Source of the DNA: Lachnospiraceae bacterium
Lineage (GTDB): Bacteria > Bacillota > Clostridia > Lachnospirales > Lachnospiraceae
Length of the DNA stretch: 62,670 nucleotides
NCBI GenBank assembly: GCA_016286035.1
Contig: JAEERY010000062.1
Coordinates: forward strand, 1 to 62,670
Direction: 5' to 3'
How positions within the stretch are numbered: the first letter of the stretch is position 1; each line of letters begins with the position of its first letter. The position numbers and the translations under genes were made by a program. Shown here in pieces: positions 7,855 through 16,178 of this stretch. The notes below the pieces were generated by a model, which ran no database searches, was not told where the DNA came from, and was given only the letters and a program-made list of their open reading frames with translations.

Positions 7855-9752
7855 CAGAAACCTCCCATAGCACCTGCTTCATCCATATATTCACCTATAT
7901 CCGAGAATGCTCCGTCGTTGGGGATAACGACTCTCATATCAGCCTCTAAACCTTCTCCCGAGATCTCACAATAGTAATCACCCTCGAGTCCCTTGGTGAT
8001 ATATACGTTATGACTCTGATATGTCTTTTCTCCGTTCTGTACCTTCTCAAGATCCTCTTTTGATACCGATTCGGGATCTGTCAGCAGTGATGATGTATCT
8101 ACCGGTTCTCCGCTGTCTAAGATCTCAACAAAGAAGTTTCCGTCATCATCTTCCTGTATTGCTTCCTTGGGAACTGAAAGAACATTTTCGCTCTTTTCAC
8201 ATATGATCTCTATCTTGGCTGTCATATCAAGTTTGAGATCTTCGTTCTTTGTAAGAACTGAGATCCTTACCTCATACTTAACACCGCTTGTTCCTGCCGC
8301 ATTCTGTGTTGCATGGGGAGCAATGGATTTAACCTTGCCCTCAAGCTCGAGTGTACCTGTGCCGTTGGTCTTTATGATAACATCCTGACCTACTTTGATC
8401 TTTGCTATGTCATATTCATCGATCTGTGCTGCGACTTCATACGATGAGGTATCCTCTATGGTTATCATGGCACCGCCTGCATATGTATCGCCTTCCTTGA
8501 CATTGACTGCTGTAACGATACCGCCGATGCTAGATGATACCACGCATCCGTCAAGCTGTTCTTCTATCTTTTCTATGTTTCTCTTATCTGCGAGTGTTGC
8601 GGTACTTGCTGAGAGCTTACTGTTCTTGACACTGTCAACTCTTGAGGCAACTGTGCTCTCATTGTTTCTTGCAGAGTCATCCGCATTTCTTACTGTCTGA
8701 TTGAATGCATCATAAAGAGATTCAACGTTCTTTACCTTGGAATCATACAAAGACTTCTTGGTCTCTTCCGTAGCCTGGGCTGCTTCATAATTGGCCTTTG
8801 CCTGCTGAACCGCAGCTTCTGCCGCACTTATGGCAGCTGCCTTTGCATTTGCTCCCGCACTCAGTGCGCTCTGGTAATTGGACCAGTTAGATCCAAGTTC
8901 GTTAAGAGATGATGTTATCTTGCTTATCGTATCCGCATCATCCCCGTTATAGATCATTGAAACGGAAATGCCCGAGATGCCGCATTCATTCTTATCTGTA
9001 TCGGCATCAAGACTCGCATTGTCCCATCCCGCTTCCACAGTGATGCCCGAAAGATAGCTTATGAATCTGTTCTTTGCTTCATTGTAAGGCTTTATGGCTT
9101 CTGCCTTTTCAGCATCCGTAAGGCCCTTGATGCCTGCATTTCTTGCAGCCTCAAGGTTTTCTTCAGCACTCTTAAGATCACTCTTTGCATCACTTGCTTT
9201 CTTTGATGCCTCATCGTAAGCATCCTTTGCTTCTTCGCATTCATCAGCTGCCGAAGAGAAATCCTGGTAGGCATTGTTTTTGTCTTCCTCTGCTCTCTTT
9301 GCTGCTATGTCTCTGTTAACGATGGCTTCATTAAGACCTCTGTTTGATGCAGATACATCGATACCCGATCTTCCTGCATCGGCATTGAGCGTTGTCTGTG
9401 CATCAGCAAGCTGTTTTTCAAAGTCCTCTTCATCAAGCATGCATATGATGTCTCCTGCATTTACCTGATCTCCGACCTCAACGTTGACTTCCTTGATCTT
9501 AACGCCCGTAACTGAAGTAGAAAACGTCCTGTTCTCAACCGCAACGATGCTGCCCGTAGCCGTAACACTGTTGACGATGTCACGCTGCTCGATCTTTTCC
9601 GTGCTTGCGGAACTCTGCATCCCGGCAAGGAGATTCTTTGCGTTGTTCACGGCTGAAACTATTTTGACCACTATTATTGCCACTACTGCGACAACAGCAA
9701 TGATAATGATCAGCTTTTTGTGCTTTTTCAGGAATTCAAAGAATTTTTTCAT
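7854..9752 (-). CDS. Membrane-fusion (HlyD/MacA-like) adaptor of ABC efflux system 1
   Basis: This 632-aa adaptor has an N-terminal membrane anchor (about residues 13-33), a first lipoyl half ending at VEVGDQVNAGDIICMLDE, and a very long Ala/Glu/Lys-rich coiled-coil hairpin (about residues 125-400). A second lipoyl half (IGGIVTAVNVKEGDTYAGG) and beta-barrel/membrane-proximal domains follow. It is much longer than E. coli MacA (about 370 aa) because of the hairpin and an inserted segment (about 240-290). It is the first gene of its operon, downstream of a structured leader. Confidence 0.88.
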   Translation of the reverse strand: MKKFFEFLKKHKKLIIIIAVVAVVAIIVVKIVSAVNNAKNLLAGMQSSASTEKIEQRDIVNSVTATGSIVAVENRTFSTSVTGVKIKEVNVEVGDQVNAGDIICMLDEEDFEKQLADAQTTLNADAGRSGIDVSASNRGLNEAIVNRDIAAKRAEEDKNNAYQDFSSAADECEEAKDAYDEASKKASDAKSDLKSAEENLEAARNAGIKGLTDAEKAEAIKPYNEAKNRFISYLSGITVEAGWDNASLDADTDKNECGISGISVSMIYNGDDADTISKITSSLNELGSNWSNYQSALSAGANAKAAAISAAEAAVQQAKANYEAAQATEETKKSLYDSKVKNVESLYDAFNQTVRNADDSARNNESTVASRVDSVKNSKLSASTATLADKRNIEKIEEQLDGCVVSSSIGGIVTAVNVKEGDTYAGGAMITIEDTSSYEVAAQIDEYDIAKIKVGQDVIIKTNGTGTLELEGKVKSIAPHATQNAAGTSGVKYEVRISVLTKNEDLKLDMTAKIEIICEKSENVLSVPKEAIQEDDDGNFFVEILDSGEPVDTSSLLTDPESVSKEDLEKVQNGEKTYQSHNVYITKGLEGDYYCEISGEGLEADMRVVIPNDGAFSDIGEYMDEAGAMGGF

Positions 9753-9791
9753 GTGATTCTCCCTCTTTTATATATGAAATGTGACAGTGGC

Positions 9792-9870
9792 ATATCACTC
9801 TCATGCAAGCATGAGCCCCCGGTGATATTTAAACACCTTAATGCACCCGGCCGTGGGTGACCGGGTGCAT
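9792..9870 (-). promoter_or_regulatory. Structured 5' leader of ABC efflux operon 1
   Basis: Two inverted repeats lie between the candidate promoter and the adaptor gene. The first is a perfect 10-bp stem ATGCACCCGG/CCGGGTGCAT (9841-9850 with 9861-9870). The second is a nested stem: 7-bp ATATCAC/GTGATAT (9792-9798 with 9822-9828) enclosing CTCATGC/GCATGAG (9800-9815). Neither has a T run on either strand, so they do not look like plain terminators. They may form an RNA switch, a protein-binding leader or DNA operators. Confidence 0.5.
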
Positions 9871-9892
9871 CAGATGTTGCACACTATTTGAA

Positions 9893-9920
9893 AGTATAGC
9901 ACATGCGCCAAAAGACGCAA
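9893..9920 (-). promoter_or_regulatory. Candidate promoter of ABC efflux operon 1
   Basis: TTGCGT (9915-9920), a 16-nt spacer and TATACT (9893-9898) lie on the minus strand, giving a leader of roughly 135 nt. Confidence 0.6.
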
Positions 9921-9960
9921 TAATATGGGAGAAAAATTCACAAAAAGTTAATTCTTTTTG

Positions 9961-11184
9961 TTACTCGTGTCTTAATGCCTCTATCGGATTTAACATAGCT
10001 GCTTTCTTTGCAGGATATATTCCGAAGAAGAGACCTATTCCGCATGAGAATACTGAAGCGAGCAGTATGCTCATCACAGAAAACTCAGGTGTTGCACCGA
10101 TAGCCATACAGATAAGTGTTCCAAGTAAGAGTCCCACTATGATACCGATGACACCTCCGATTAAAGTGATCATTCCGGCTTCCGCCATGAACTGTCTCTT
10201 TATCGCCTTTGTCTTTGCACCGAGAGACTTTCTTATACCTATCTCTCTTGTTCTTTCTGTTACCGATACGAGCATGATGTTCATAACACCGATACCGCCA
10301 ACCAAAAGGGCGATACTTGCCACTATCGCAACAAAACCTGTTATTATGTTTAGGATCTGGTCATACTGCTTTGCAGCATCTGTCCAGCTCTCTATACCGA
10401 ATGCTCCCTCTTCCCTTACATTGTATTTTGACTCAAACATCTTCTGGACTCTCTCTGATACTTCCAGGCTGTATTCGTTGTCTGCAAGAAGAAGGATATC
10501 AAAACCTTTGTACTCATCAAGGCCGTATTTTCTCTCTGCACATGAGTAAGGTATCTCTATCACATCTGTCTGTTTTCCGGTAAGGGCAGCACCCACACCG
10601 TTACTCTTTTTAGTCTCTCTTATTCCTATAATGGTCAGCTCATTGCTCATATTGTTAAAGTTGACCTCAAAGCTCTTTCCCAGAACATCTGTTGTTCCAA
10701 ACAGCTTCTTTGCAAGTGCCTCTGTTATGACACACACAGGTGCTGCCGCATTGTATTCAGAAAAGTTGAAATATCTTCCGCTTACTACCTTGTCTGTCGA
10801 CTGGTATTCCCTTGCGGGCGTGCCTGTGTTCACATATATGTCATAGGTCCCCCTGATTGTGTCGGCCTTAGCCGCAAGTGTTGATGAATCCTGTGTTGCA
10901 CCATACAGATGGTCGCCTGCATTATCACAGATGAAACGGATGTCATCTTCAGTGAACTCCTTTGTGTTTGCCTTGTCCTGATCTTCTATATAGAAGTAGA
11001 TCATGCCGCTGAACACTGAATTCAGTTCATCATTGATCATGTTCTTTGCGCCGCCGCCGGCTGCCAGTATCATGATAACGGAAGATATACCGATGATGAT
11101 ACCAAGCATGGTAAGGAAAGTTCTCTTCTTGTTTGACTTTAAGTTGGCAAATGCGACCTTTAAATACTCTAACAGTCTTTCCAT
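9961..11184 (-). CDS. ABC transporter permease, MacB/FtsX type (system 2)
   Basis: This 407-aa permease has the same layout as the system 1 permease: TFLTMLGIIIGISSVIMILAAGGGA at the N-terminus, an extracytoplasmic domain and three C-terminal membrane segments with SVTERTREIGIRKSLGA. I start it at ATG 11184, which overlaps the adaptor stop (TGATG) and has GAGG 9 nt upstream; a GTG one codon earlier is also possible. It is related to the system 1 permease but clearly diverged, so the tandem is not a recent duplication. An AT-rich hairpin (ACAAAAAG/CTTTTTGT, about 9941-9960) directly after the stop may end transcription. Confidence 0.88.
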   Translation of the reverse strand: MERLLEYLKVAFANLKSNKKRTFLTMLGIIIGISSVIMILAAGGGAKNMINDELNSVFSGMIYFYIEDQDKANTKEFTEDDIRFICDNAGDHLYGATQDSSTLAAKADTIRGTYDIYVNTGTPAREYQSTDKVVSGRYFNFSEYNAAAPVCVITEALAKKLFGTTDVLGKSFEVNFNNMSNELTIIGIRETKKSNGVGAALTGKQTDVIEIPYSCAERKYGLDEYKGFDILLLADNEYSLEVSERVQKMFESKYNVREEGAFGIESWTDAAKQYDQILNIITGFVAIVASIALLVGGIGVMNIMLVSVTERTREIGIRKSLGAKTKAIKRQFMAEAGMITLIGGVIGIIVGLLLGTLICMAIGATPEFSVMSILLASVFSCGIGLFFGIYPAKKAAMLNPIEALRHE

Positions 11185-12599
11185 CACTTATCCTCACTAT
11201 TTTTGTTAGCCTCTAGTTCCATTCCCTCGGTGATCTCTGTCTCACCTGCAACTATGACTACATCTCCCTCATTAAGTCCTGAAACGACCTCTATCATCTC
11301 TGAAGTGTAAATGCCGACAGTGACATCAACTTTCTGAGCCTTGCCGTCTCTTAAAACGTATACATACTCACCCTCTGTGTCAGAGTAAACAGCACCCTTG
11401 GGTATCTGGAGTGCATTCTCTATTGAAATGGTATCGATAACAGCTTTAGCCTCAAGACCAAGGATTATATCCTCATCGGGAGCATCAAGTCTGATCTCCA
11501 TGCCTACATTCGATGTCTGGCCTGCCTCTCTGCTTGTCATCCTGTCGATCCTGTCGACCTTTCCTGTGTATTCCTTGTTCTTTATCTTAACTGTGGCTGT
11601 CTGGCCCTCTTCTATATTTTCGATATCATATTTGCTTACATTGAATCTGATAACGATATCCTTTGTTGATTCCAGAGTTACAAGTGCTGTTCCTGATGCA
11701 ACGTTGCTTCCCTTTATTGCACTGATGCTTGTTACAACACCGTCAAATTCTGCTGTGACACCGTTCTTTGCATTCTCATATCTGTTCTGCTTGTCAGTGC
11801 TTGCCATCTCGTTTGCTGCCTTGTCTGCTTCCAGCTGTTCCTTGGCACCGCTTGTCATAAGACCGTTTATGGTAGAAGCCTTCTGGCTTGTCATCTCTGA
11901 CTTGTATTCCCTGCATGCATTAAGCTGTAAGCTTAATCTGTCGAGCTCCTGCTGCATCGCAACAAGATCGCCGTTATACTGCTGCTCGTAAGCGTTTGTC
12001 TGAACCATCTTCTGAAGGTTCTCATACTCATCACTGTCAGGCTTGTCTGCCCAGTCGATAAGAGATACCTGAAGCTTTGCACCCTCATCTGCAAGAGAAG
12101 CCTTCTTTGCTGTTATGTCTTTTTGAAGCTGTGTCATTGCAGCCTGTGTGTCAGCTATCTGCTGATCCAGAACCGTGAGATTTCTTTTTGCCTCAGAGTA
12201 GAGACCTGCTGTTCTTCCACCTGTCTGGATCTGATTGTTATAGCTTCCAAGCTGTGACTGTGCATTAAGATCAGCCATTGCTATGTTGTAGTTTAAGTTC
12301 TCCTCATCGTATGTTATAAGGACATCGCCCTTTTTAACGAAGTCACCCTTTTTAACATTGATAGAACCGATCTTTCCGTCTATCTGTGAATATACGGTGA
12401 GTACGTTGTCTGTCTCTACATTACCGTTTAATTCAACCTTCTGTTCCAGTGTTCCCCTGCTTACAACTGCGGTATCAACAGCCTGTGCCGCATGTCCGTT
12501 AAGTGTGTTTATCGTTACAGCCAGTACCACTACTGCAAGTACTGCGCTAATTATCTTTTTCTTTTTAGACATTCCTTTTAACTTACTTAAAATCTTCAT
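11184..12599 (-). CDS. Membrane-fusion (HlyD/MacA-like) adaptor of ABC efflux system 2
   Basis: This 471-aa adaptor has an N-terminal membrane anchor (about residues 15-30), a lipoyl half (INVKKGDFVKKGDVLITYDEE), a coiled-coil hairpin (about 90-275), the second lipoyl half (FDGVVTSISAIKGSNVASGTALVTLE) and a MacA-like end (GLNEGDVVIVAGETEITEGMEL). It starts 17 nt inside the ATPase gene and runs into the permease gene, so the three are translationally linked. Confidence 0.88.
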   Translation of the reverse strand: MKILSKLKGMSKKKKIISAVLAVVVLAVTINTLNGHAAQAVDTAVVSRGTLEQKVELNGNVETDNVLTVYSQIDGKIGSINVKKGDFVKKGDVLITYDEENLNYNIAMADLNAQSQLGSYNNQIQTGGRTAGLYSEAKRNLTVLDQQIADTQAAMTQLQKDITAKKASLADEGAKLQVSLIDWADKPDSDEYENLQKMVQTNAYEQQYNGDLVAMQQELDRLSLQLNACREYKSEMTSQKASTINGLMTSGAKEQLEADKAANEMASTDKQNRYENAKNGVTAEFDGVVTSISAIKGSNVASGTALVTLESTKDIVIRFNVSKYDIENIEEGQTATVKIKNKEYTGKVDRIDRMTSREAGQTSNVGMEIRLDAPDEDIILGLEAKAVIDTISIENALQIPKGAVYSDTEGEYVYVLRDGKAQKVDVTVGIYTSEMIEVVSGLNEGDVVIVAGETEITEGMELEANKNSEDK

Positions 12600-13278
12600 T
12601 TATCTTATCCTCCACTACTCTCCCGTCTTTTATCCTTATCGTTCTCTGTGCGTTTGCGGCTATCTCATTGTCATGTGTTATAAGAATGACTGTCCTTCCC
12701 GCATCGTAAAGTTCCTTAAGGATCCCCATTATCTCCTTTGTTGAACCGCTATCCAGGTTACCTGTAGGTTCGTCCGCCAGTATGATGGGCGGTGCCTGTG
12801 CTATGGCTCTTGCTATCGCCACCCTCTGCTGCTGTCCCCCCGACATCTCAGATGGCTTGTGTGTCTTACGCTTTCCCAGTCCCACTCTGTCAAGCGCCTC
12901 ACTGCTCAATCTCTCCCGTTCTTTTTTCGGAACATCCCTGTACATTAAAGGAAGTTCAACATTTTCCAGGGCTGTAAGTGAAGGTATGAGATTGAATCCC
13001 TGAAATATGAATCCGATCTCCTTATTCCTTACATCCGAAAGCTCATCGTCTGTCATTCCTGAAACGTCTGTACCGTGAAGCGTGTATGTTCCGCTTGTCG
13101 GTACATCCAGGCATCCCAACATGTTCATCAGTGTTGATTTGCCCGATCCTGACTGACCGATGATAGCCACGAACTCATGCTCATCTATGTTAAGAGTCAC
13201 ATGGTCCAGAGCCCTTACCTCGTTCTCTCCGGGATTGTAGATCTTACATAAGTCCTGTATCTCTACCAGTTTTCCCAT
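12583..13278 (-). CDS. ABC transporter ATP-binding protein, MacB/LolD type (system 2)
   Basis: This 231-aa ATPase has Walker A GQSGSGKST, signature MSGGQQQR, Walker B IILADEPTGNLD and switch ITHDNE. It is the first gene of its operon (ATPase, adaptor, permease), whereas system 1 is ordered adaptor, ATPase, permease. The start has AGAGAGGAG upstream. It sits behind a strong promoter that carries two operator-like palindromes. Confidence 0.93.
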   Translation of the reverse strand: MGKLVEIQDLCKIYNPGENEVRALDHVTLNIDEHEFVAIIGQSGSGKSTLMNMLGCLDVPTSGTYTLHGTDVSGMTDDELSDVRNKEIGFIFQGFNLIPSLTALENVELPLMYRDVPKKERERLSSEALDRVGLGKRKTHKPSEMSGGQQQRVAIARAIAQAPPIILADEPTGNLDSGSTKEIMGILKELYDAGRTVILITHDNEIAANAQRTIRIKDGRVVEDKINEDFK

Positions 13279-13313
13279 TTTTTCTCCTCTCTTTTACTTT
13301 CCTTTTTGTATGC

Positions 13314-13326
13314 TATACATCGTATA
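13314..13326 (-). promoter_or_regulatory. Operator-like palindrome, proximal copy
   Basis: The sequence is TATAC-N3-GTATA, with a perfect inverted repeat of 5-bp arms. It lies downstream of the start of transcription of ABC operon 2. The same pattern recurs at 13347-13359, 33 bp away centre to centre (about three helical turns). Confidence 0.6.
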
Positions 13327-13344
13327 ATATTGTTTACACTGCAT

Positions 13345-13373
13345 ACTATACAGCGTATATTATTGTTTGTCAA
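13345..13373 (-). promoter_or_regulatory. Promoter of ABC efflux operon 2
   Basis: TTGACA (13368-13373), a 17-nt spacer and TATAGT (13345-13350) make a near-consensus sigma-A promoter. The -10 overlaps the distal operator palindrome. Confidence 0.88.
13347..13359 (-). promoter_or_regulatory. Operator-like palindrome, distal copy (overlaps -10)
   Basis: The sequence is TATAC-N3-GTATA, identical in both arms to the copy at 13314-13326. A protein bound here would cover the -10 element, so repression is the simplest reading. The regulator is not identified; no GntR-, PadR- or TetR-type gene adjoins this operon. Confidence 0.62.
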
Positions 13374-13422
13374 CCAACAATTCCAAAGTTTATAAATTCT
13401 TTATTTTTTCCGGATTTTGGCC

Positions 13423-13489
13423 AAAAAGATCCCCTGCCGCTAAACAATGACTGTCCGGCCATCTCCGTCACATCTTTTATTGGCAGGGG
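13423..13489 (-). terminator. Possible terminator after the HTH gene (long-loop hairpin)
   Basis: The arms CCCCTGCC/GGCAGGGG (13431-13438, 13482-13489) are followed on the minus strand by ATCTTTTT. The 43-nt loop is unusually long, so folding into a working terminator is uncertain. A perfect 12-bp palindrome TTTTGGCCAAAA (13415-13426) overlaps the end. Confidence 0.5.
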
Positions 13490-13496
13490 AATATGT

Positions 13497-13757
13497 TTAC
13501 TCTGTAACCTCATCAGACTCAGCATCGGGATCATATTCGAGGATATCTCCCGGCTGGCATGCGAGTGTATCGCATATCGCCTCAAGTGTTGAAAACCTGA
13601 TCGCACTGATCTTACCTGTCTTTATCTTTGAAAGGTTCACGTTTGAAACTCCAACCTTTTCCGAAAGCTCGTTAAGAGACATCTTTCTGTCTGCCATGAC
13701 TCTGTCCAGTCTTAAAACTATCTTACCCATATCTGTTACCTCACTAACTGTCATCAT
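13497..13757 (-). CDS. HTH transcriptional regulator (Cro/CI type, YozG-like)
   Basis: This 86-aa one-domain regulator has helix-turn-helix residues in SLNELSEKVGVSNVNLSKIKTGK followed by IRFSTLEAICDTLACQPGDILEYD, the pattern of the small HTH_26-type proteins. The frame is open 40 codons upstream, but AGGAGG stands 10 nt before the ATG at 13757. It follows a DUF2975-like membrane protein gene; that pairing is common in Firmicutes (yoaS/yozG in Bacillus subtilis), and the two are thought to act together. Confidence 0.88.
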   Translation of the reverse strand: MMTVSEVTDMGKIVLRLDRVMADRKMSLNELSEKVGVSNVNLSKIKTGKISAIRFSTLEAICDTLACQPGDILEYDPDAESDEVTE

Positions 13758-13830
13758 TGTATTTCTCCTCCTGTTACAAAACCGTCTGCCGATTCCCCTG
13801 TGATGCAGACCATTTTTAATACCTACTTTC

Positions 13831-14427
13831 TTATAATGTCTCATCAACTTCTGTCTGAAGCACATATCCGTAATCAAGTACGCAGTAGATACTCCAGAAT
13901 ATGATTCCGCTCATTATTGCAGCTCCAACACCTGAGAGCAGCAAAGCTACGATCGTCATTGCCACGAATACAGCCTTAAGTCTTGCAAGTACCTTTCCGT
14001 CAAAAGGCGTGTCGCTGTTCTTTATAAATTCAAATGTCTTCTGAACGGTTATGAAGATGCCTGCCATCAGTGCACATACACCTGCAGCTGCCGCACAGTA
14101 GAGTGCGAAGAGCTCTGCGAACTTACCCTGGTTTATAAGCTTTAAACCGTCATAATTAAAACTGAATATTCCTGTTTCAACATCAAAGTCCACATCCTCA
14201 AGTGCCATGAAGTTTCCTGTTGTATCACCCATGATATTTATCTGTCTTGTTGCCTGATCAAAGATCAGATTTGAATTGATCTCATTCTTGTGTGCCATCA
14301 AAAGAATTGCTCCAGCAATGGCGAGCACCGTTGCAACAATAAGTATTATCCCGAAGACCTTGCAGGTCTTTCTTACAACATCACAACTCTTTTTTACATT
14401 TGCCAGTTTCTGTTCCTGTTCTCTCAT
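13831..14427 (-). CDS. DUF2975-like four-helix membrane protein
   Basis: This 198-aa protein has four predicted membrane segments (about residues 23-46, 108-127, 148-166 and 170-190). An extracytoplasmic loop of about 60 residues follows the first. The DTPFDGKVLARLKA segment before helix 3 and the end LQTEVDETL match the DUF2975 pattern. Its partner is the HTH gene 73 nt downstream; together they probably sense something at the membrane, but the signal is unknown. The gene has its own strong promoter and a leader of about 145 nt. Confidence 0.8.
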   Translation of the reverse strand: MREQEQKLANVKKSCDVVRKTCKVFGIILIVATVLAIAGAILLMAHKNEINSNLIFDQATRQINIMGDTTGNFMALEDVDFDVETGIFSFNYDGLKLINQGKFAELFALYCAAAAGVCALMAGIFITVQKTFEFIKNSDTPFDGKVLARLKAVFVAMTIVALLLSGVGAAIMSGIIFWSIYCVLDYGYVLQTEVDETL

Positions 14428-14582
14428 TTCTTTTTCTCCCTATATCATTTTTTTATCTTTTGTTTATAAGTTACTTTTTTCACGTGAATTGAACTTTCAG
14501 ATCCTTTCCTGTTCACCTGAACTCTTCCCTCCCGGTGGTTCCTTATAATGAACAAGGCGCTGTATCTGTGGTTCATGAGACC

Positions 14583-14611
14583 ATAATACAACGCCATTTA
14601 ACATTTGTCAA
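14583..14611 (-). promoter_or_regulatory. Promoter of the DUF2975/HTH pair
   Basis: TTGACA (14606-14611), a 17-nt spacer and TATTAT (14583-14588) are near consensus. The transcript would have an untranslated leader of about 145 nt (14428-14575), rich in GTTC/GAAC complementary words such as GTTCA-CC-TGAAC at 14511-14522. Confidence 0.85.
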
Positions 14612-14617
14612 CAACTT

Positions 14618-14636
14618 TTTAACGTTTATCGTTAAA
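14618..14636 (-). promoter_or_regulatory. Operator-like inverted repeat upstream of the -35
   Basis: TTTAACG-N5-CGTTAAA is a perfect 7-bp inverted repeat ending 7 bp upstream of the -35 hexamer. It could be an activator site or an autoregulatory site of the HTH partner. Confidence 0.5.
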
Positions 14637-14714
14637 TTATTTATTTTTATGATAAGATATTTAATGTTAAAGCAGGACTGATCCCCATGTTTTCAGGTTT
14701 TTTGGGGCTTTCTG

Positions 14715-15533
14715 TTATCCTTTATCCTGATCAAACAGATACACGTATTTACGCCTCATCTGCATGATAACTTCAATAACCCTGTTAGTGATCTCCTTTG
14801 GATAATCAGTCTTTTCTTCCAGAATTTTACATATGTCATTATAGTTAAAATTAAAATGTATGTTGCAACCATACAGCTTTTCGGAGATCATGACCTGTTG
14901 TTCAAAACTGTCGGAAAAAGTTTTGGGCTTAACCCTGTCTATCAGCTTAATATGATCGATCGAAAGAGGATATTCCATGGTCGTATCCGATAGAAGTCCC
15001 GCTCCGTTATCAAAAACAGGTGCCAGTCTGTATTCTTTCATGTTTTTGGTAAGGACGGCTATGTTGTGAGTATGCCTGTCTTCATTAAGAAACAAAGCAT
15101 CAACGGTCAGTATCTTATTCATGTACTTGCCAAACTGTGAAAGACCGGTCACGCGCTCAACCTGTTTAACGAGAGTCTCCAATCTTTCGGTATGATCCGG
15201 AATGCTGTATATGATATTGTTAAGACCCCGACCGTAAATCTGCATAAACAGTCTTTCGAGAGTTATAAGCTGCCAGCCGTCTGTAAAGTCTTTGCTCCTG
15301 CATGCATTAAAGTACTGTCCGTTATACTCTATCTTTTCAAGTTCGTAATCCACATACTCATCCGGTGACAGACTGCTGAATCCAAGCAGCTTAGACACAA
15401 CATATTCCGTAAGGCCCTCATACCCCGTATAATCTGCCTTATACCATATATCATCTCTTTTGAATTTCAGCTGATTTCCTTTTGATGACTTTCTGTTATC
15501 CGTCACGACATCAGTATCTATGAACTTTACCAT
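14715..15533 (-). CDS. HipA-like Ser/Thr kinase domain protein (one domain)
   Basis: This 272-aa protein carries the catalytic features of the HipA kinase fold. They are a lysine in WYKAD (K32) followed by GYEGLTE, the catalytic loop NEDRHTHN (150-157) and the metal-binding PVFDNG (172-177). The N-terminal DUF/HipS-like subdomain of classical HipA (about 440 aa) is missing, as in the short HipT kinases. It lies 4 nt downstream of an HTH gene, so the pair resembles a toxin-antitoxin or regulator-kinase module. Toxicity, target and true substrate are not visible from sequence. Confidence 0.8.
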   Translation of the reverse strand: MVKFIDTDVVTDNRKSSKGNQLKFKRDDIWYKADYTGYEGLTEYVVSKLLGFSSLSPDEYVDYELEKIEYNGQYFNACRSKDFTDGWQLITLERLFMQIYGRGLNNIIYSIPDHTERLETLVKQVERVTGLSQFGKYMNKILTVDALFLNEDRHTHNIAVLTKNMKEYRLAPVFDNGAGLLSDTTMEYPLSIDHIKLIDRVKPKTFSDSFEQQVMISEKLYGCNIHFNFNYNDICKILEEKTDYPKEITNRVIEVIMQMRRKYVYLFDQDKG

Positions 15534-15537
15534 AAGT

Positions 15538-16083
15538 TCACCTCTCTATCTCAATGTAAAACTCATCCTCTTCCATCCTGCCCAGTGTTTTCTCGATTAT
15601 AAGGATCGGATCATAGAAAGGGATATCCAGTCTTTTCAGCTCGAGTTTCATCTTATCCCTTGTCCTTGGAAAACATCTGGATTCAAGAAACTGCTCATAA
15701 TCATCATAATCAGGCTCGTTATTGACCCCAAAGGCTCTTAACATCGGATTTTTTACATAGTTCTTTATTTCTACCTTTCGCTGCAGTTCATCAACATCTA
15801 TGACTGTACACAGCATGTTTTTATAGAAGTACTTAAGTCTCAGTTTCAGTCTGTTATCTTTAAGTCTGAGCTTCTCTTCCATCTCAGGATTGCGAAGAAG
15901 TATATCGGCAAGTGTCACTATGGCTCCTGTTATGGGTTCCTTTGATGTCTCCCATCGTTCGACCGTTCTTTTTGAAACACGCAAAAACACAGCCAGTTGT
16001 GATTGTGTCATATCCAGGGCTGCCCTGAGTTCTTTTATATCTTCAGATGTAAGATGATCCGGTGTTACATATCTTCTTTCCAT
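15538..16083 (-). CDS. HTH protein with a C-terminal KNY/FLESRCFPRTR domain, partner of the HipA-like kinase
   Basis: In this 181-aa protein an Xre-like helix-turn-helix (IKELRAALDMTQSQLAVFLR, then VSKRTVERWE) occupies about residues 14-60. A second conserved region near the C-terminus contains FLESRCFPRTRDK and FYDPILIIEKTLGRMEEDE. From memory, the second region also occurs as a separate small protein beside HipA-like kinases in Clostridia. The ATG at 16083 has GGAG 6 nt upstream, whereas the ATG 11 codons earlier (16116) has none, so I use 16083. It probably represses its own promoter and restrains the kinase; this is inferred. Confidence 0.8.
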   Translation of the reverse strand: MERRYVTPDHLTSEDIKELRAALDMTQSQLAVFLRVSKRTVERWETSKEPITGAIVTLADILLRNPEMEEKLRLKDNRLKLRLKYFYKNMLCTVIDVDELQRKVEIKNYVKNPMLRAFGVNNEPDYDDYEQFLESRCFPRTRDKMKLELKRLDIPFYDPILIIEKTLGRMEEDEFYIEIER

Positions 16084-16149
16084 ACCATGCTCCGTTTTAC
16101 CAAATGTCTTTTTCATTCAAAAAAGTGATATATTTCTTTACTTATTTCC

Positions 16150-16178
16150 ATTAAACCACAAAAATGTCGGCGAATCAA
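16150..16178 (-). promoter_or_regulatory. Promoter of the HTH/HipA-like operon
   Basis: TTGATT (16173-16178), a 17-nt spacer and TTTAAT (16150-16155) lie on the minus strand. The -35 sits inside the loop of a long inverted repeat. Confidence 0.72.

Noticed and set aside
9857-10549. A 230-codon plus-strand open frame opposite the system 2 permease
   Set aside because: It mirrors the membrane-helix codons of the permease on the other strand and has no independent support.
13370-13606. A 78-codon minus-strand open frame after the HTH gene
   Set aside because: It overlaps the HTH gene in another frame and runs through the hairpin region; no ribosome site.
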